DNA of 64,000 bases from Chryseobacterium gotjawalense (GTDB lineage: Bacteria; Bacteroidota; Bacteroidia; Flavobacteriales; Weeksellaceae), in assembly GCF_030012525.1 (NCBI RefSeq), contig NZ_CP124855.1, forward strand, positions 434,001-498,000, written 5' to 3'. The notes below the pieces were generated by a model. The model did no database searches. It was given only the letters and a program-made list of their open reading frames with translations, and was not told where the DNA came from. Shown in pieces: positions 39,847 through 48,200 of the stretch (the stretch's first letter is position 1; the number at the start of each line of letters is the position of its first letter). A program made the translations under genes and the position numbers.

Positions 39847-41352
39847 TTAATTTACTCCGTGCATTTTCTTTTCTAACCAGCGACTCATTAAGAATAGTAC
39901 TGCTGCTGCAACACCACACATCACGATGAACACGAGGAAGAAATCAAAAAGATTTGCGATTTCAAATCCTAAGAAATTCGTAGTTTTTGCACCCTGACCA
40001 TTTTCTCCACTTCCAGGAATCAATGCGGAAAGAGTACCTGCGAATTTATTAGCGGCAGCATTTGCTAAGAACCAAGTTCCCATTAACAAAGAAGAAAATC
40101 TTAGTGGTGACAATTTAGAAACCATTGAAAGTCCGATTGGAGAGAGACAAAGTTCTCCCATAGTGTGGATTACGTAAAGAGAGATCAACCAAAACATCGA
40201 TACTTTGTCCATAGCTCCAATACCGTAAACTGCAAATGCAATAACTCCATATCCTAAAGAAACTAATGTTAAACCGATCGCCATTTTCTTTGGAGAAGAA
40301 GGCTCGCGGTTTCTGTTTCCTAAATTCAGCCATAAAGAAGAGAATAAAGGAGCCAATAAAATAATAGCCAGTGGATTAACCGATTGAAAATAACTGGCAG
40401 GCATTTCCCACCCGAAAATATGACGGTCTGTCTGTCTGTCTGCGAAGATTGTTAATGAAGCTCCAGCCTGTTCGAATGCCCCCCAGAAGAAGATTACAAA
40501 GAATGCAAGGATGAAGATTACCATAATCCGGTCGCGTTCTTCTTTGGTTAAACCCTTGTCAGTTAGAACTAGCAGCGGCATTAAAACCATTGCGCCATAA
40601 ATTAAATAACCAATAATATCCAGGTCACTTTTGAACATTGTTTTAAAGTTCATAAAGAAAAATATCATAGCAATCGCCCCAGCAACCATTCCGAACTGTG
40701 CAATACCAAATTTATTGGTTGGCATACCGATGGGTTGTTTATTATTATCGACCAAAAGTCTGTTCTTCTGAACCATAAAGGTAATTAAGCCAAAAACCAT
40801 TCCGATACCTGCTGCTAAAAAGCCCCATTTGAAATCTACTTTTTCTGCTAAAGTTCCGCAAATAAGAGGGGAGAAGAAAGCACCTAAGTTAATTCCCATG
40901 TAGAATATCGTAAAGGCAGAATCAACTCTTCGGTCGCCTTTCGGATACAACTGACCTACCATGGTGGAAATGTTCGGTTTAAAGAATCCGTTTCCAATAA
41001 TTAACATGGTCAGCCCAATCCACATCAGGGTGATTGCACTGGAACCGTTTGTAGAGGCTGAAAAAAACATAATGAACTGACCAATCGCCATTAAAACTCC
41101 ACCAATTTCTATACTTCTTCTATTTCCCAAAAAGCGATCCGATAGATACCCTCCCAGAAGCGGTGTTAAATAAACTAATCCCGTGTAACTTCCATAAATT
41201 TCCGATGCTTCTGCATCACCCATCAATAACATTTTTGTCATATACAAAACGAAGATCGCTCTCATTCCGTAATAGCTGAAGCGCTCCCACATTTCGGTCA
41301 TAAACAAGAGGTACAATCCTTTCGGGTGGCCTTTCTGTACTGCTGTATCCAT
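39847..41352 (-). CDS. POT-family proton-dependent oligopeptide transporter
   Basis: 501 residues with about 12-14 membrane helices. Signatures: TEMWERFSYYGMRAIFVLYM in helix 1, FYMGINLGAFFSPLICG, GNGFFKPNISTMVG and CLSPIGLSMVSKLSPLRFSS. This is a complete di-/tripeptide symporter of the bacterial POT group. The start MDTAVQKGHPKGLY fits the family. It has its own promoter box (TATATTTG) 34 bp upstream and its own terminator, so each POT gene here is separately controlled despite the tandem order. Confidence 0.94.
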   Translation of the reverse strand: MDTAVQKGHPKGLYLLFMTEMWERFSYYGMRAIFVLYMTKMLLMGDAEASEIYGSYTGLVYLTPLLGGYLSDRFLGNRRSIEIGGVLMAIGQFIMFFSASTNGSSAITLMWIGLTMLIIGNGFFKPNISTMVGQLYPKGDRRVDSAFTIFYMGINLGAFFSPLICGTLAEKVDFKWGFLAAGIGMVFGLITFMVQKNRLLVDNNKQPIGMPTNKFGIAQFGMVAGAIAMIFFFMNFKTMFKSDLDIIGYLIYGAMVLMPLLVLTDKGLTKEERDRIMVIFILAFFVIFFWGAFEQAGASLTIFADRQTDRHIFGWEMPASYFQSVNPLAIILLAPLFSSLWLNLGNRNREPSSPKKMAIGLTLVSLGYGVIAFAVYGIGAMDKVSMFWLISLYVIHTMGELCLSPIGLSMVSKLSPLRFSSLLMGTWFLANAAANKFAGTLSALIPGSGENGQGAKTTNFLGFEIANLFDFFLVFIVMCGVAAAVLFLMSRWLEKKMHGVN

Positions 41353-41385
41353 AATTTTTTAGTTGTTAAATTTTGTTAAGATTAG

Positions 41386-41393
41386 CAAATATA
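41386..41393 (-). promoter_or_regulatory. Putative -7 promoter box of the second POT gene
   Basis: Reverse strand TATATTTG followed by CT, exact TAnnTTTG, 34 bp before the start at 41352. Confidence 0.6.
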
Positions 41394-41435
41394 GTTTTTT
41401 TTCTATTTGTGAAGAAGTATGAATGGTAATTAAAT

Positions 41436-41468
41436 GAGAAAAGTGCTGAATTATACAGCACTTTTCTC
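41436..41468 (-). terminator. Terminator after the third POT gene
   Basis: GAGAAAAGTGCTG (41436-41448) and CAGCACTTTTCTC (41456-41468) form a perfect 13-bp stem, 20 bp beyond the stop of the gene at 41489 on the reverse strand. Confidence 0.93.
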
Positions 41469-41488
41469 TTCTTTTATTATTAAAGACA

Positions 41489-43171
41489 TTAGTTAACACC
41501 CTTTTCTTTCATAATTTTATTAAGTCTCTTCAAAATAGACAGCCCCAGTAAGGTGGCAATTAATAAAAGACCAAAGTTTACAATAAAGAAATACGCCTTA
41601 TTATCATACTCATACCAGAAACTTGCTAAAACTCCCGAGAGTTTATTTCCAATAGATGTTGACAGGAAGAATCCTCCCATCATTAATGCGGTAATTCTGG
41701 GGGGCGAAAGTTTTGAAACTAAAGATAATCCCATTGGCGAGAGACATAATTCTCCCAAAGTAATAACTCCGTAGGAAGCGATCAGCCATATTGCAGATAC
41801 TTTTACCAAACCATTATTACCTGCATACACAGCGCCAACCATAACCAAACATGATAAAGCGGAGATGAATAAACCCAGAATAATTTTTGAAGGAGTGGTA
41901 GGTTCCTTACCTTTTCTTCGGAGAAACATAAAGAATCCAACGACTACCGGAGTTAAAAGAATGACCCAGGCCGGATTGATCGACTGGAATAATTCGGTGT
42001 TATAAAGGGCAACTTCCTGGTTGGGATTGGCTTCCAGTTTTGCGCGTTCAGCATCGGCAATATTGCGGAAATAAATGTCATGATTCATTTCTTTTACAGG
42101 ATTTCCTTCGGCATCTTTTACCGTCCGGTATTGATCGTCATACTCGGAAACTTCCTTCTTTTCATAGGTTTTTCCTTTAACACCATCTTTACCGTCAATT
42201 AAATTGATAGCGCGTAACGGTTCAATTAAAGGAGCCGGAATTGATCGGTCTGTATAATTATTTGCCCAACGGGTCAGCGCCGTTCCGTTTTGTTTGAACA
42301 CCGCCCAGAACATCACACTCACTGCAAAAATAGCCAGCAAAGCGCCGATAGGTCTTTTATCCTCCGAATTTGCCTTTACATAAAGCATGATATAGAAGTA
42401 GATGACCGGAATACAGGCAAATATAAATGCGTCCGTAGAATCGCTGCCAAAAATATTATTGGGGATCATCCATCCGATAAATCCTGCAATAATCGCGGGT
42501 AAGAAAACCTTCAACAAAACATCTGAAATTTTGGTATCTCCTTCTTGGGAAGGTTTCAAAATGTTGGCCTGTAAAATATGTTTTCTTCCTAACGTAAAAA
42601 CAAATAATCCGATGAACATTCCAACTCCTGCGGTCATAAAAGCTGGTCCCCAACCGTATTTGTTTCTCATAAAGGCGGCGATGATATTGCAGATAAATGC
42701 ACCGATATTGATTCCCATATAGAAAATATTGTAGCCTGCGTCTTTATTATCCTTGTAGGGTTCCTCGTTATAAAGGTTTCCTAAAAGAGTAGAAATGCTC
42801 GGTTTAAAAAATCCGTTTCCTAAAATTATGAGTCCCAGTGAAGCATAAAAAAGAGGGAGTTCCTTGAATAAACCAATTCCCAGATAGCCAAGTCCCATCA
42901 AAGCACCACCAATATAAATAGCTTTGATGTAGCCTAACACTTTGTCAGCTAAAAAACCGCCCAGAAACGGAGTAAGATAAGTTAATGCGATAAAGGTTCC
43001 GAAAATATCATCTGCGCTTTTATCATGAAAAGCAAGGCCTCCTTTTTCGCTGTCGATCATATAAAGAACGAAGATTCCTAAGATTAAATAATAGCCGAAC
43101 CTTTCCCACATTTCCGTAAAAAACAGATAGGGTAAACCTTTTGGGTGTTTGCTGGTTGTTTTTTGTTCCAT
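41489..43171 (-). CDS. POT-family oligopeptide transporter with a large hydrophilic insertion
   Basis: 560 residues from ATG 43171; the earlier in-frame TTG lies inside the promoter box. Signatures: FFTEMWERFGYYLILGIFVLYM in helix 1 (the second aromatic-Gly is replaced by YYLI), FYMGINIGAFICNI, GNGFFKPSISTLLG, CLSPMGLSLVSKLSPPRI. Between the helix pair after AVFKQNGTALTRWANNYTDR and the next helix (SINPAWVILLTPVV) there is a soluble stretch of about 95 residues (about 315-410), rich in D, E and K, where the neighbouring paralogue has about 25. Probably a substrate-gating or periplasmic loop; its role is unknown. Confidence 0.92.
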   Translation of the reverse strand: MEQKTTSKHPKGLPYLFFTEMWERFGYYLILGIFVLYMIDSEKGGLAFHDKSADDIFGTFIALTYLTPFLGGFLADKVLGYIKAIYIGGALMGLGYLGIGLFKELPLFYASLGLIILGNGFFKPSISTLLGNLYNEEPYKDNKDAGYNIFYMGINIGAFICNIIAAFMRNKYGWGPAFMTAGVGMFIGLFVFTLGRKHILQANILKPSQEGDTKISDVLLKVFLPAIIAGFIGWMIPNNIFGSDSTDAFIFACIPVIYFYIMLYVKANSEDKRPIGALLAIFAVSVMFWAVFKQNGTALTRWANNYTDRSIPAPLIEPLRAINLIDGKDGVKGKTYEKKEVSEYDDQYRTVKDAEGNPVKEMNHDIYFRNIADAERAKLEANPNQEVALYNTELFQSINPAWVILLTPVVVGFFMFLRRKGKEPTTPSKIILGLFISALSCLVMVGAVYAGNNGLVKVSAIWLIASYGVITLGELCLSPMGLSLVSKLSPPRITALMMGGFFLSTSIGNKLSGVLASFWYEYDNKAYFFIVNFGLLLIATLLGLSILKRLNKIMKEKGVN

Positions 43172-43189
43172 TTTCAAATTAAATTTTAG

Positions 43190-43197
43190 CAAATATA
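43190..43197 (-). promoter_or_regulatory. Putative -7 promoter box of the third POT gene
   Basis: Reverse strand TATATTTG followed by C, exact TAnnTTTG, 19 bp before the ATG at 43171. It rules out the longer open frame. Confidence 0.6.
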
Positions 43198-43212
43198 TAT
43201 TATTAAGTTTAA

Positions 43213-43242
43213 ATAAAAAAAGCCCTCTTATGAGAGCTTTTT
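43213..43242 (-). terminator. Terminator of the dipeptidyl peptidase gene
   Basis: AAAAAAAGC-CCTC and GAG-AGCTTTTTT flank a short loop, 24 bp beyond the peptidase stop on the reverse strand. Confidence 0.8.
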
Positions 43243-43265
43243 TAGTTTGTTTTAAAACATTTTTT

Positions 43266-45392
43266 TTAAAGATTTTCTAATAGAAAATTCGTCATTTTCT
43301 GATAGAGTTGCGGGCGGGTTTGCCCACCATAAATACCGTGGTTTTTATCAGGATAAGCCATGAATTCAAATTGTTTGTTGTTTTGAATTAAAGCCTCAGA
43401 AAATTGCACAGCATTCTGAAAATGAACGTTATCGTCAGCTGTTCCGTGGATTAAGAGGTACTTTCCTTTTAATAAATTGGCGTAGGTTGTTGGGGAATTA
43501 TCGTCATATCCGCCAGGGTTTTCCTGAGGTGTTCTCATGAATCTTTCGGTGTAAATGGAGTCGTAATATCTCCAGTTGGTTACCGGTGCCACCGCGATTC
43601 CCGCTTTGAAAACGTCAGCTCCTTTGGTTAAGGCCAAACTTGACATATAACCACCGAAACTCCAGCCGAAAATTCCTATCCTGTCTTTATTGATGTAAGA
43701 TTGTGTTCCGAACCATTTTGCAGCCGCGATCTGGTCTTCGATTTCGTATTTTCCTAAGTTTAAATAGGTTGTCTTTTTGTATTCAGTTCCTTTGTAACCG
43801 GTTCCACGACCATCAACACAGGCAACGATATATCCTTTCTGAACCAGGTGATTGAACCATAATCCATTTCCCTGATCCCAGGAATTACTTACCTGTTGGG
43901 AACCCGGACCGGAATACTGGAACATAAATAGCGGGTATTTTTTATTGGGATCAAAGTCTTTCGGTTTCATAATCCATGCGTTCATCTGGTCGCCAACTTC
44001 ATTTGGAATGGTGAAAAATTCTTTGGTCACCATATTATCTGCCTGAAGTTTTTTCAGTTGCTCTTCATTATTCTGTAACTCTTTTAATGTTTTTCCGTTT
44101 CCATCTTTTAAAACATAAGTATAAGGTTTTGCCGCAGACGAAGAAGTTTCGATGAAATACTTATAATTATGGCTAAAGTTTGCGCTGTTTGTTCCGCTCG
44201 GATTCGAAAGGAGTGTTGTTTTTCCTGTTTCGATATTTACTTTGGAAACGACTTTATTTATGCTCCCTTCTTGAGTTGTCTGAATGAAAACTTCTTTGCT
44301 TTTAGGATTGAATCCGTAGTAATTGGTCACTTCCCAATTTCCTTTCGTGATCTGTTTTTTTAATTTTCCGTTTTGATCATACCAATAAAGATGTCTGTTC
44401 CCATCACGATCGGCTCCCCAGATGAAAGAATTGTCATCCAAAAATTCCAAGGTTACATTATCGGTATCAATCCATCTTTTGTCAGATTCGGTAAATAATT
44501 TGGTGATACTTCCGGTTTTGGTGTTTACTTTTAAAACATCTGAAGCATTCTGTAATCTCTCCGACGTAATCAAAATAATCTCATCGGGTTTTGCCGTTCT
44601 GTAAACATCTGGAATATAGTAGTTTTTAAAATTGCTGAGATCTAAAGCTATGATTTTTGCAGAATCCAAACGATAGAGCTGAGCAGATACCACCGAATTA
44701 TTCGCTCCGGCTTTTGGATATTTAAATTTCATTTCAGAAGGGTAGAGTTGCTTGCCATAAATGGTTATAGACATTTCCGGAACTTCTGATTCGTTCGATT
44801 TAACAAAAATAATGGCGTCGGAATTTTTGGTCCATTCATACAGTTTCGCATGTCCGAATTCTTCTTCGTATACCCAATCTCCAAGCCCGTTGATGATAGA
44901 ATTTTTCTTTCCATCTGTCGTAATCTGGGTAATCTTGCCAGAATGTAAATCCTGATAAAACATATTATTATCAGCAATAAAAGCCACTTTGGTTCCGTCA
45001 GGTGAAAAAGTAGGTTCCTGCACAAAATTACCATTATTGAGCGGGAGAACTTTTCCGGATTTTAAATCTTTGACATCGAATTTACCTAAAAAAGAATGTC
45101 TGTAAATCGGTTCACTTTCTTTTAATAGAAGGATTTTTGATTCATCATCGTTGAAAATATAAGACTGGAATTTTCCGTCGACGATGTTTCCTTCTTTTTT
45201 GGTGGTTTTATAGGAGTATTTTGCAATTCCACCCGGTTCAATTACCGCGTAATTTTCACCGTTTTTGAGTGATGAGATTCCAGAGATTCCTTTGCCTCTG
45301 TAATAACCAGAGTAGATTTTATCTAAGGTAATCTCCTGAGAGAAATAGGCGACAGAAGTTAAAATAGAAATTGAGAAGAGGATTTTTTTCAT
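43266..45392 (-). CDS. Exported S9B dipeptidyl peptidase IV-like protease
   Basis: Removes N-terminal dipeptides, in characterised members mostly after proline or alanine. 708 residues: signal peptide (MKKILFSISILTSVAYFSQ), an eight-bladed-propeller-like DPP-IV N-terminal domain to about 480, then an alpha/beta-hydrolase domain. Catalytic Ser578 lies in GWSFGGYMSS; the acid in HGTADDNVH and the histidine in DKNHGIYGG follow in the right order. The N-terminal DWVYEEEF carries the double-Glu motif that binds the substrate amino group. It should release dipeptides in the periplasm for the three POT transporters encoded downstream on the same strand. Confidence 0.95.
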   Translation of the reverse strand: MKKILFSISILTSVAYFSQEITLDKIYSGYYRGKGISGISSLKNGENYAVIEPGGIAKYSYKTTKKEGNIVDGKFQSYIFNDDESKILLLKESEPIYRHSFLGKFDVKDLKSGKVLPLNNGNFVQEPTFSPDGTKVAFIADNNMFYQDLHSGKITQITTDGKKNSIINGLGDWVYEEEFGHAKLYEWTKNSDAIIFVKSNESEVPEMSITIYGKQLYPSEMKFKYPKAGANNSVVSAQLYRLDSAKIIALDLSNFKNYYIPDVYRTAKPDEIILITSERLQNASDVLKVNTKTGSITKLFTESDKRWIDTDNVTLEFLDDNSFIWGADRDGNRHLYWYDQNGKLKKQITKGNWEVTNYYGFNPKSKEVFIQTTQEGSINKVVSKVNIETGKTTLLSNPSGTNSANFSHNYKYFIETSSSAAKPYTYVLKDGNGKTLKELQNNEEQLKKLQADNMVTKEFFTIPNEVGDQMNAWIMKPKDFDPNKKYPLFMFQYSGPGSQQVSNSWDQGNGLWFNHLVQKGYIVACVDGRGTGYKGTEYKKTTYLNLGKYEIEDQIAAAKWFGTQSYINKDRIGIFGWSFGGYMSSLALTKGADVFKAGIAVAPVTNWRYYDSIYTERFMRTPQENPGGYDDNSPTTYANLLKGKYLLIHGTADDNVHFQNAVQFSEALIQNNKQFEFMAYPDKNHGIYGGQTRPQLYQKMTNFLLENL

Positions 45393-45412
45393 AATAAATT
45401 TAGTAAGATTTT

Positions 45413-45420
45413 CAAAGATA
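45413..45420 (-). promoter_or_regulatory. Putative -7 promoter box of the dipeptidyl peptidase gene
   Basis: Reverse strand TATCTTTG, exact TAnnTTTG, 21 bp before the start codon. Confidence 0.6.
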
Positions 45421-45514
45421 GCAAATTTCTTAAAATACCGTTAAACTTTCTGGTAATCACTTTTAATGGCAATATAATTGATATTATTTGCATAATTAAT
45501 AAAAAATAATCATT

Positions 45515-45988
45515 ATGGAAACCTATAACTCTGAAAAATTAGTAAAATATCAAATAAATGATCAGGAAATTGTGGTAGGATTTGCTACGTATGAGGATGC
45601 TGAAAACTATGCCGCTCAAAATAAAGGCACTTTAGCAGAAGTCGGATTTAAGGACGGGAACGACAATCCCCAATTAACAAATGAGGCAGAACTGGTGGAT
45701 AGAAAGCTTCATTATGTCGTAGAAGCAGGGCCGGAATATCGGTTCATTCACTCATCAGATCCCGAATTCAGGGATTTTGCGGAACGGCTCCAGGCAAGAA
45801 AATCACATCTGGATGAAGAAAGTCCCGAAGAGAAATATATTTCAAATGCAGAAATAGAAATTTCAGAAGACCCGATTATTGTTCTGAAAAATGGTGAATT
45901 CGAATCTGTAACTTCCAGAGAACGTTCGAAATATTTGAAACATGCGCACGTTTATGAAATTGGAGTTGTAAAAACAATTGCATCTTAA
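45515..45988 (+). CDS. Conserved hypothetical protein, 157 residues
   Basis: A soluble acidic protein without signal peptide: METYNSEKLVKYQINDQEIVVGFATYEDAENYAAQNKG, VVEAGPEYRFIHSSDPEFRDFAERLQARKSH, DPIIVLKNGEFESVTSRERSKYLKHAHVYEIG. Short beta strands alternate with helices; no catalytic motif is evident. I do not recognise the family. A DUF6496 gene follows after 11 bp, so both are one transcript. Codon use fits its neighbours. The upstream region contains ATATTATTTGC, a near promoter box. Confidence 0.68.
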   Translation: METYNSEKLVKYQINDQEIVVGFATYEDAENYAAQNKGTLAEVGFKDGNDNPQLTNEAELVDRKLHYVVEAGPEYRFIHSSDPEFRDFAERLQARKSHLDEESPEEKYISNAEIEISEDPIIVLKNGEFESVTSRERSKYLKHAHVYEIGVVKTIAS

Positions 45989-45999
45989 CTTTATATAAA

Positions 46000-46182
46000 A
46001 TGGCAACCCAAAAATATTCTAAAAAAGCACAGGAGAAAATTGGTGAAGTGATGCACGAATTTAAAGAAGGAAAACTGAAATCATCGTCCGGTGACAAAGT
46101 AACCGACAGAAAACAGGCCGTTGCAATTGGAATCTCTGAAGCGAAAGAAGCCGGATTAAAAATAGCCAAAAAGAAGAAATAA
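46000..46182 (+). CDS. Small basic DUF6496-type protein, 60 residues
   Basis: MATQKYSKKAQEKIGEVMHEFKEGKLKSSSGDKVTDRK, then QAVAIGISEAKEAGLKIAKKKK. The K-x-V-x-xVMHEFKxGxLxSSxG pattern with a later QAIAIxxSEA helix and a lysine-rich end is the DUF6496 signature, found in short proteins next to many unrelated genes. It is strongly basic and may bind nucleic acid; this is inference from charge only. It follows the hypothetical gene at 45515 with an 11-bp gap and a clear A-rich ribosome site. Confidence 0.85.
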   Translation: MATQKYSKKAQEKIGEVMHEFKEGKLKSSSGDKVTDRKQAVAIGISEAKEAGLKIAKKKK

Positions 46183-46263
46183 CGAGTAGTTTTTACCGTA
46201 AGATTAAACGATAGATTTGATAATTGTTTTCACAAACCGATTGATTGATAATTTGTTATCTCT

Positions 46264-47462
46264 TTAATCATTATGACTGAAGCCTATTGGTTTTTTCGGT
46301 TCATCAGTAACTTTATAATGCTCTAATTCATTTTTCAATGCTTCAATTCTTTGGGAAAAATCTTCGTAATTATTCAAAGAAACATCAAAAATAAATTGTT
46401 GAATCTGATCCAGATAATCTCCCGTTAGTTTTGAAGAAGCATCCCGCAACGAAGCATCCAGCATTTTCTGCGTGCTTTATTGTTTTCTAAGATTTTCATC
46501 AGTAAAGCATCCTCCGAAAGACCGTGTGTCATATGGTGAAAAAGCATTTCTGAACGCTCTTTTGTATTGGGTGGAAATATAGGAATTAAAACATCAAACC
46601 GTCCTGGAGCAAGAAGTTCTTTGTCAATTTTCTCTACGGAGTTTGCGGCGCCAACCATCAAAATTTTCTCCTTTTCAAAATGACCGATATAGTGCAAAAC
46701 AACTTCTTTAATTTCCTCATCACAACTTTTTACGGGTTGATCTTCACTGCGTTCGACCATCAACTGATCAAAATCTTCTAAAAAAAGCAGAATCTTTTCT
46801 GATTTCATCACCTGAATGAGAAAATCATTAAACGTTATTTTCTGGTTATCCACAAAAGAAATTCCCAGAAAATGCTTTTTTATTTCTTTGAATTCGTACT
46901 CGATAATCTCTGCGATTTTCTTTGCCCAAAATATTTTGCCACTTCCCGGCGGACCATAAATAATAATTCCCGCAGGTTTATGAATTCCCCAGTCTTCCAC
47001 TGAAAGATTATTTAAATAGGGTTCCAGAGCTTGGGTAACAAAGAAAAATAAATCCCGGTAACCGATGAAATCTCTTTCGGCTAATCGCGTGGCTTTTCCA
47101 AAATAATTGTAAATGAATTCGTAATGACCTCCCAGTTTATTGTCGATTCCGAAACTGGAAACCGATGATTTATATTTTCCATTATCAAATAATCTGGGTT
47201 GATCTTTTTTGATAATTTCCGCGACTTTTTCGGTCGGTTTATTGATATTCTCTGCAATATCTTCGATGGATTTATTTTGGTTTAAGTCTTCGGAATACCT
47301 CCTCAGGAAAATAATATTTTCCCGCGCGAACTTCACAAAATCATCTTTGACCTCAAAGTTGGTGGTAATACATTCTGTAAGTTCCAAATCAAAATCCTGA
47401 ATAAATTTGATAAAACTTTCAGTAGGGATTTTAAGTTCTTTTGCAAGTTCAGCCAATTTCAT
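46264..47462 (-). pseudogene. AAA ATPase gene with a frameshift near its 3' end
   Basis: The first frame (47462 to a stop at 46425) encodes an N-terminal IF2-N-like helical domain (MKLAELAKELKIPTESFIKFI), then an AAA module: GPPGSGKIFWAKKIAEI as Walker A, in which the usual Ser/Thr after the lysine is Ile, ILLFLEDFDQL as Walker B with Asp and Glu in swapped order, and LLAPGRFDVLIPIFPP as the second region of homology. It then runs off as NNKARRKCWMLRCGMLLQN. The second frame from 46464 gives MLDASLRDASSKLTGDYLDQIQQF, evidently the real C-terminus. Adding one A to the AAAA run at 46464-46467 joins them. The lid also looks short, so part may have been deleted. Confidence 0.75.
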
Positions 47463-47487
47463 ATTAATCCATTTTTAAGAGTACAAT

Positions 47488-47503
47488 CAAATTTACAAAT
47501 TTA
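47488..47503 (-). promoter_or_regulatory. Twin -7-like boxes upstream of the AAA gene
   Basis: On the reverse strand TAAATTTG occurs twice in a row (47496-47503 and 47488-47495), 26-34 bp before the AAA gene start. They are flanked by TACAAT and ATTGTA, a 6-bp dyad. Confidence 0.45.
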
Positions 47504-47542
47504 ATTGTAGAATTTTTTTAGAAATTAAACTCAAATCAAGAT

Positions 47543-48067
47543 TTAAGGTTCAAAAGTTTCGAATTTTCCATTTTCATAAAAGAAAACAATTTTTTTGATT
47601 TTAACTTCCTGATTAACAGTTGATTCGGTTTCGGTTTCTGATTGTGCGATCTCTAATCGCTGAGAATCGGATATTTTTTCTTTTTCGACTATCGGTACAC
47701 GAATTTTTGATTCTCGTGGAACTTCAGTTTCAATGCGATCTTCAGATTCTGTAATTCCAAATGCTTCATCATTAATTAAAGAAAATAAATCGGGCAGGGA
47801 AGTCGGTTTTTGTTTTTCAGGAATTGGCTTTACTTCTGAAGCAGGGTCGGGTTTTTTCACCATTTCACCTTCACCTTCGATCAGCCATTCCCATTCTAAT
47901 TCAGGAAAACGATTTTTTATTTTCGTTAGAAAATCCAATGAGGGTTTATTTCGTCCGGAAGTGATATGAGATATACTCGAGCGCTGTACTTCGATTTCAT
48001 CTGCGAATTCCGACAGTGACAATTCAGAATACGCGATGACTTTTGAAATTCTTTCCTTTAAATCCAT
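47543..48067 (-). CDS. XRE-family transcriptional regulator
   Basis: 174 residues. A helix-turn-helix of the Cro/CI type fills residues 3-60 (RISKVIAYSELSLSEFADEIEVQRSSISHITSGRNKPSLDFLTKI), with recognition helix RSSISHITSG, then EWLIEGEGEM as in typical XRE proteins. The remaining 110 residues are a long acidic, Ser- and Glu-rich linker and a short C-terminal strand pair (KIKKIVFFYENGKFETFEP) without a peptidase or ligand-binding domain. The start ATG 48067 lies right beside a TTACA-N2-TGTAA dyad, so the gene probably represses itself. It precedes the AAA gene on the same strand. Confidence 0.92.
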   Translation of the reverse strand: MDLKERISKVIAYSELSLSEFADEIEVQRSSISHITSGRNKPSLDFLTKIKNRFPELEWEWLIEGEGEMVKKPDPASEVKPIPEKQKPTSLPDLFSLINDEAFGITESEDRIETEVPRESKIRVPIVEKEKISDSQRLEIAQSETETESTVNQEVKIKKIVFFYENGKFETFEP

Positions 48068-48068
48068 A

Positions 48069-48147
48069 TTACAAATGTAAAAATTATTTTACAATAATAA
48101 ATTACAAATGTTAATCAATTAAAAATACAGCACATTACAAATGTAAA
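48069..48147. promoter_or_regulatory. Cluster of TTACA-N2-TGTAA dyads upstream of the XRE gene
   Basis: TTACAAATGTAAA occurs exactly at 48069-48081 and 48135-48147; a weaker TTACAAATGTTAA lies at 48102-48114. Half sites TTTACA follow at 48168 and 48187. Read on the reverse strand the core is TTTACATTTGTAA, which includes a TACATTTG promoter box, so a bound repressor would cover the promoter. Confidence 0.7.
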
Positions 48148-48200
48148 ACTAAGCCATAACCAGTTGATTTACATTGTATTTAATTATTTACATTATTAAA

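Noticed and set aside
46440..46480. Programmed -1 frameshift as the explanation of the AAA gene break
   Set aside because: The site CGC AGA AAA TGC is not a classical slippery heptamer and no clear stimulatory hairpin is seen; mutation or sequence error is simpler.
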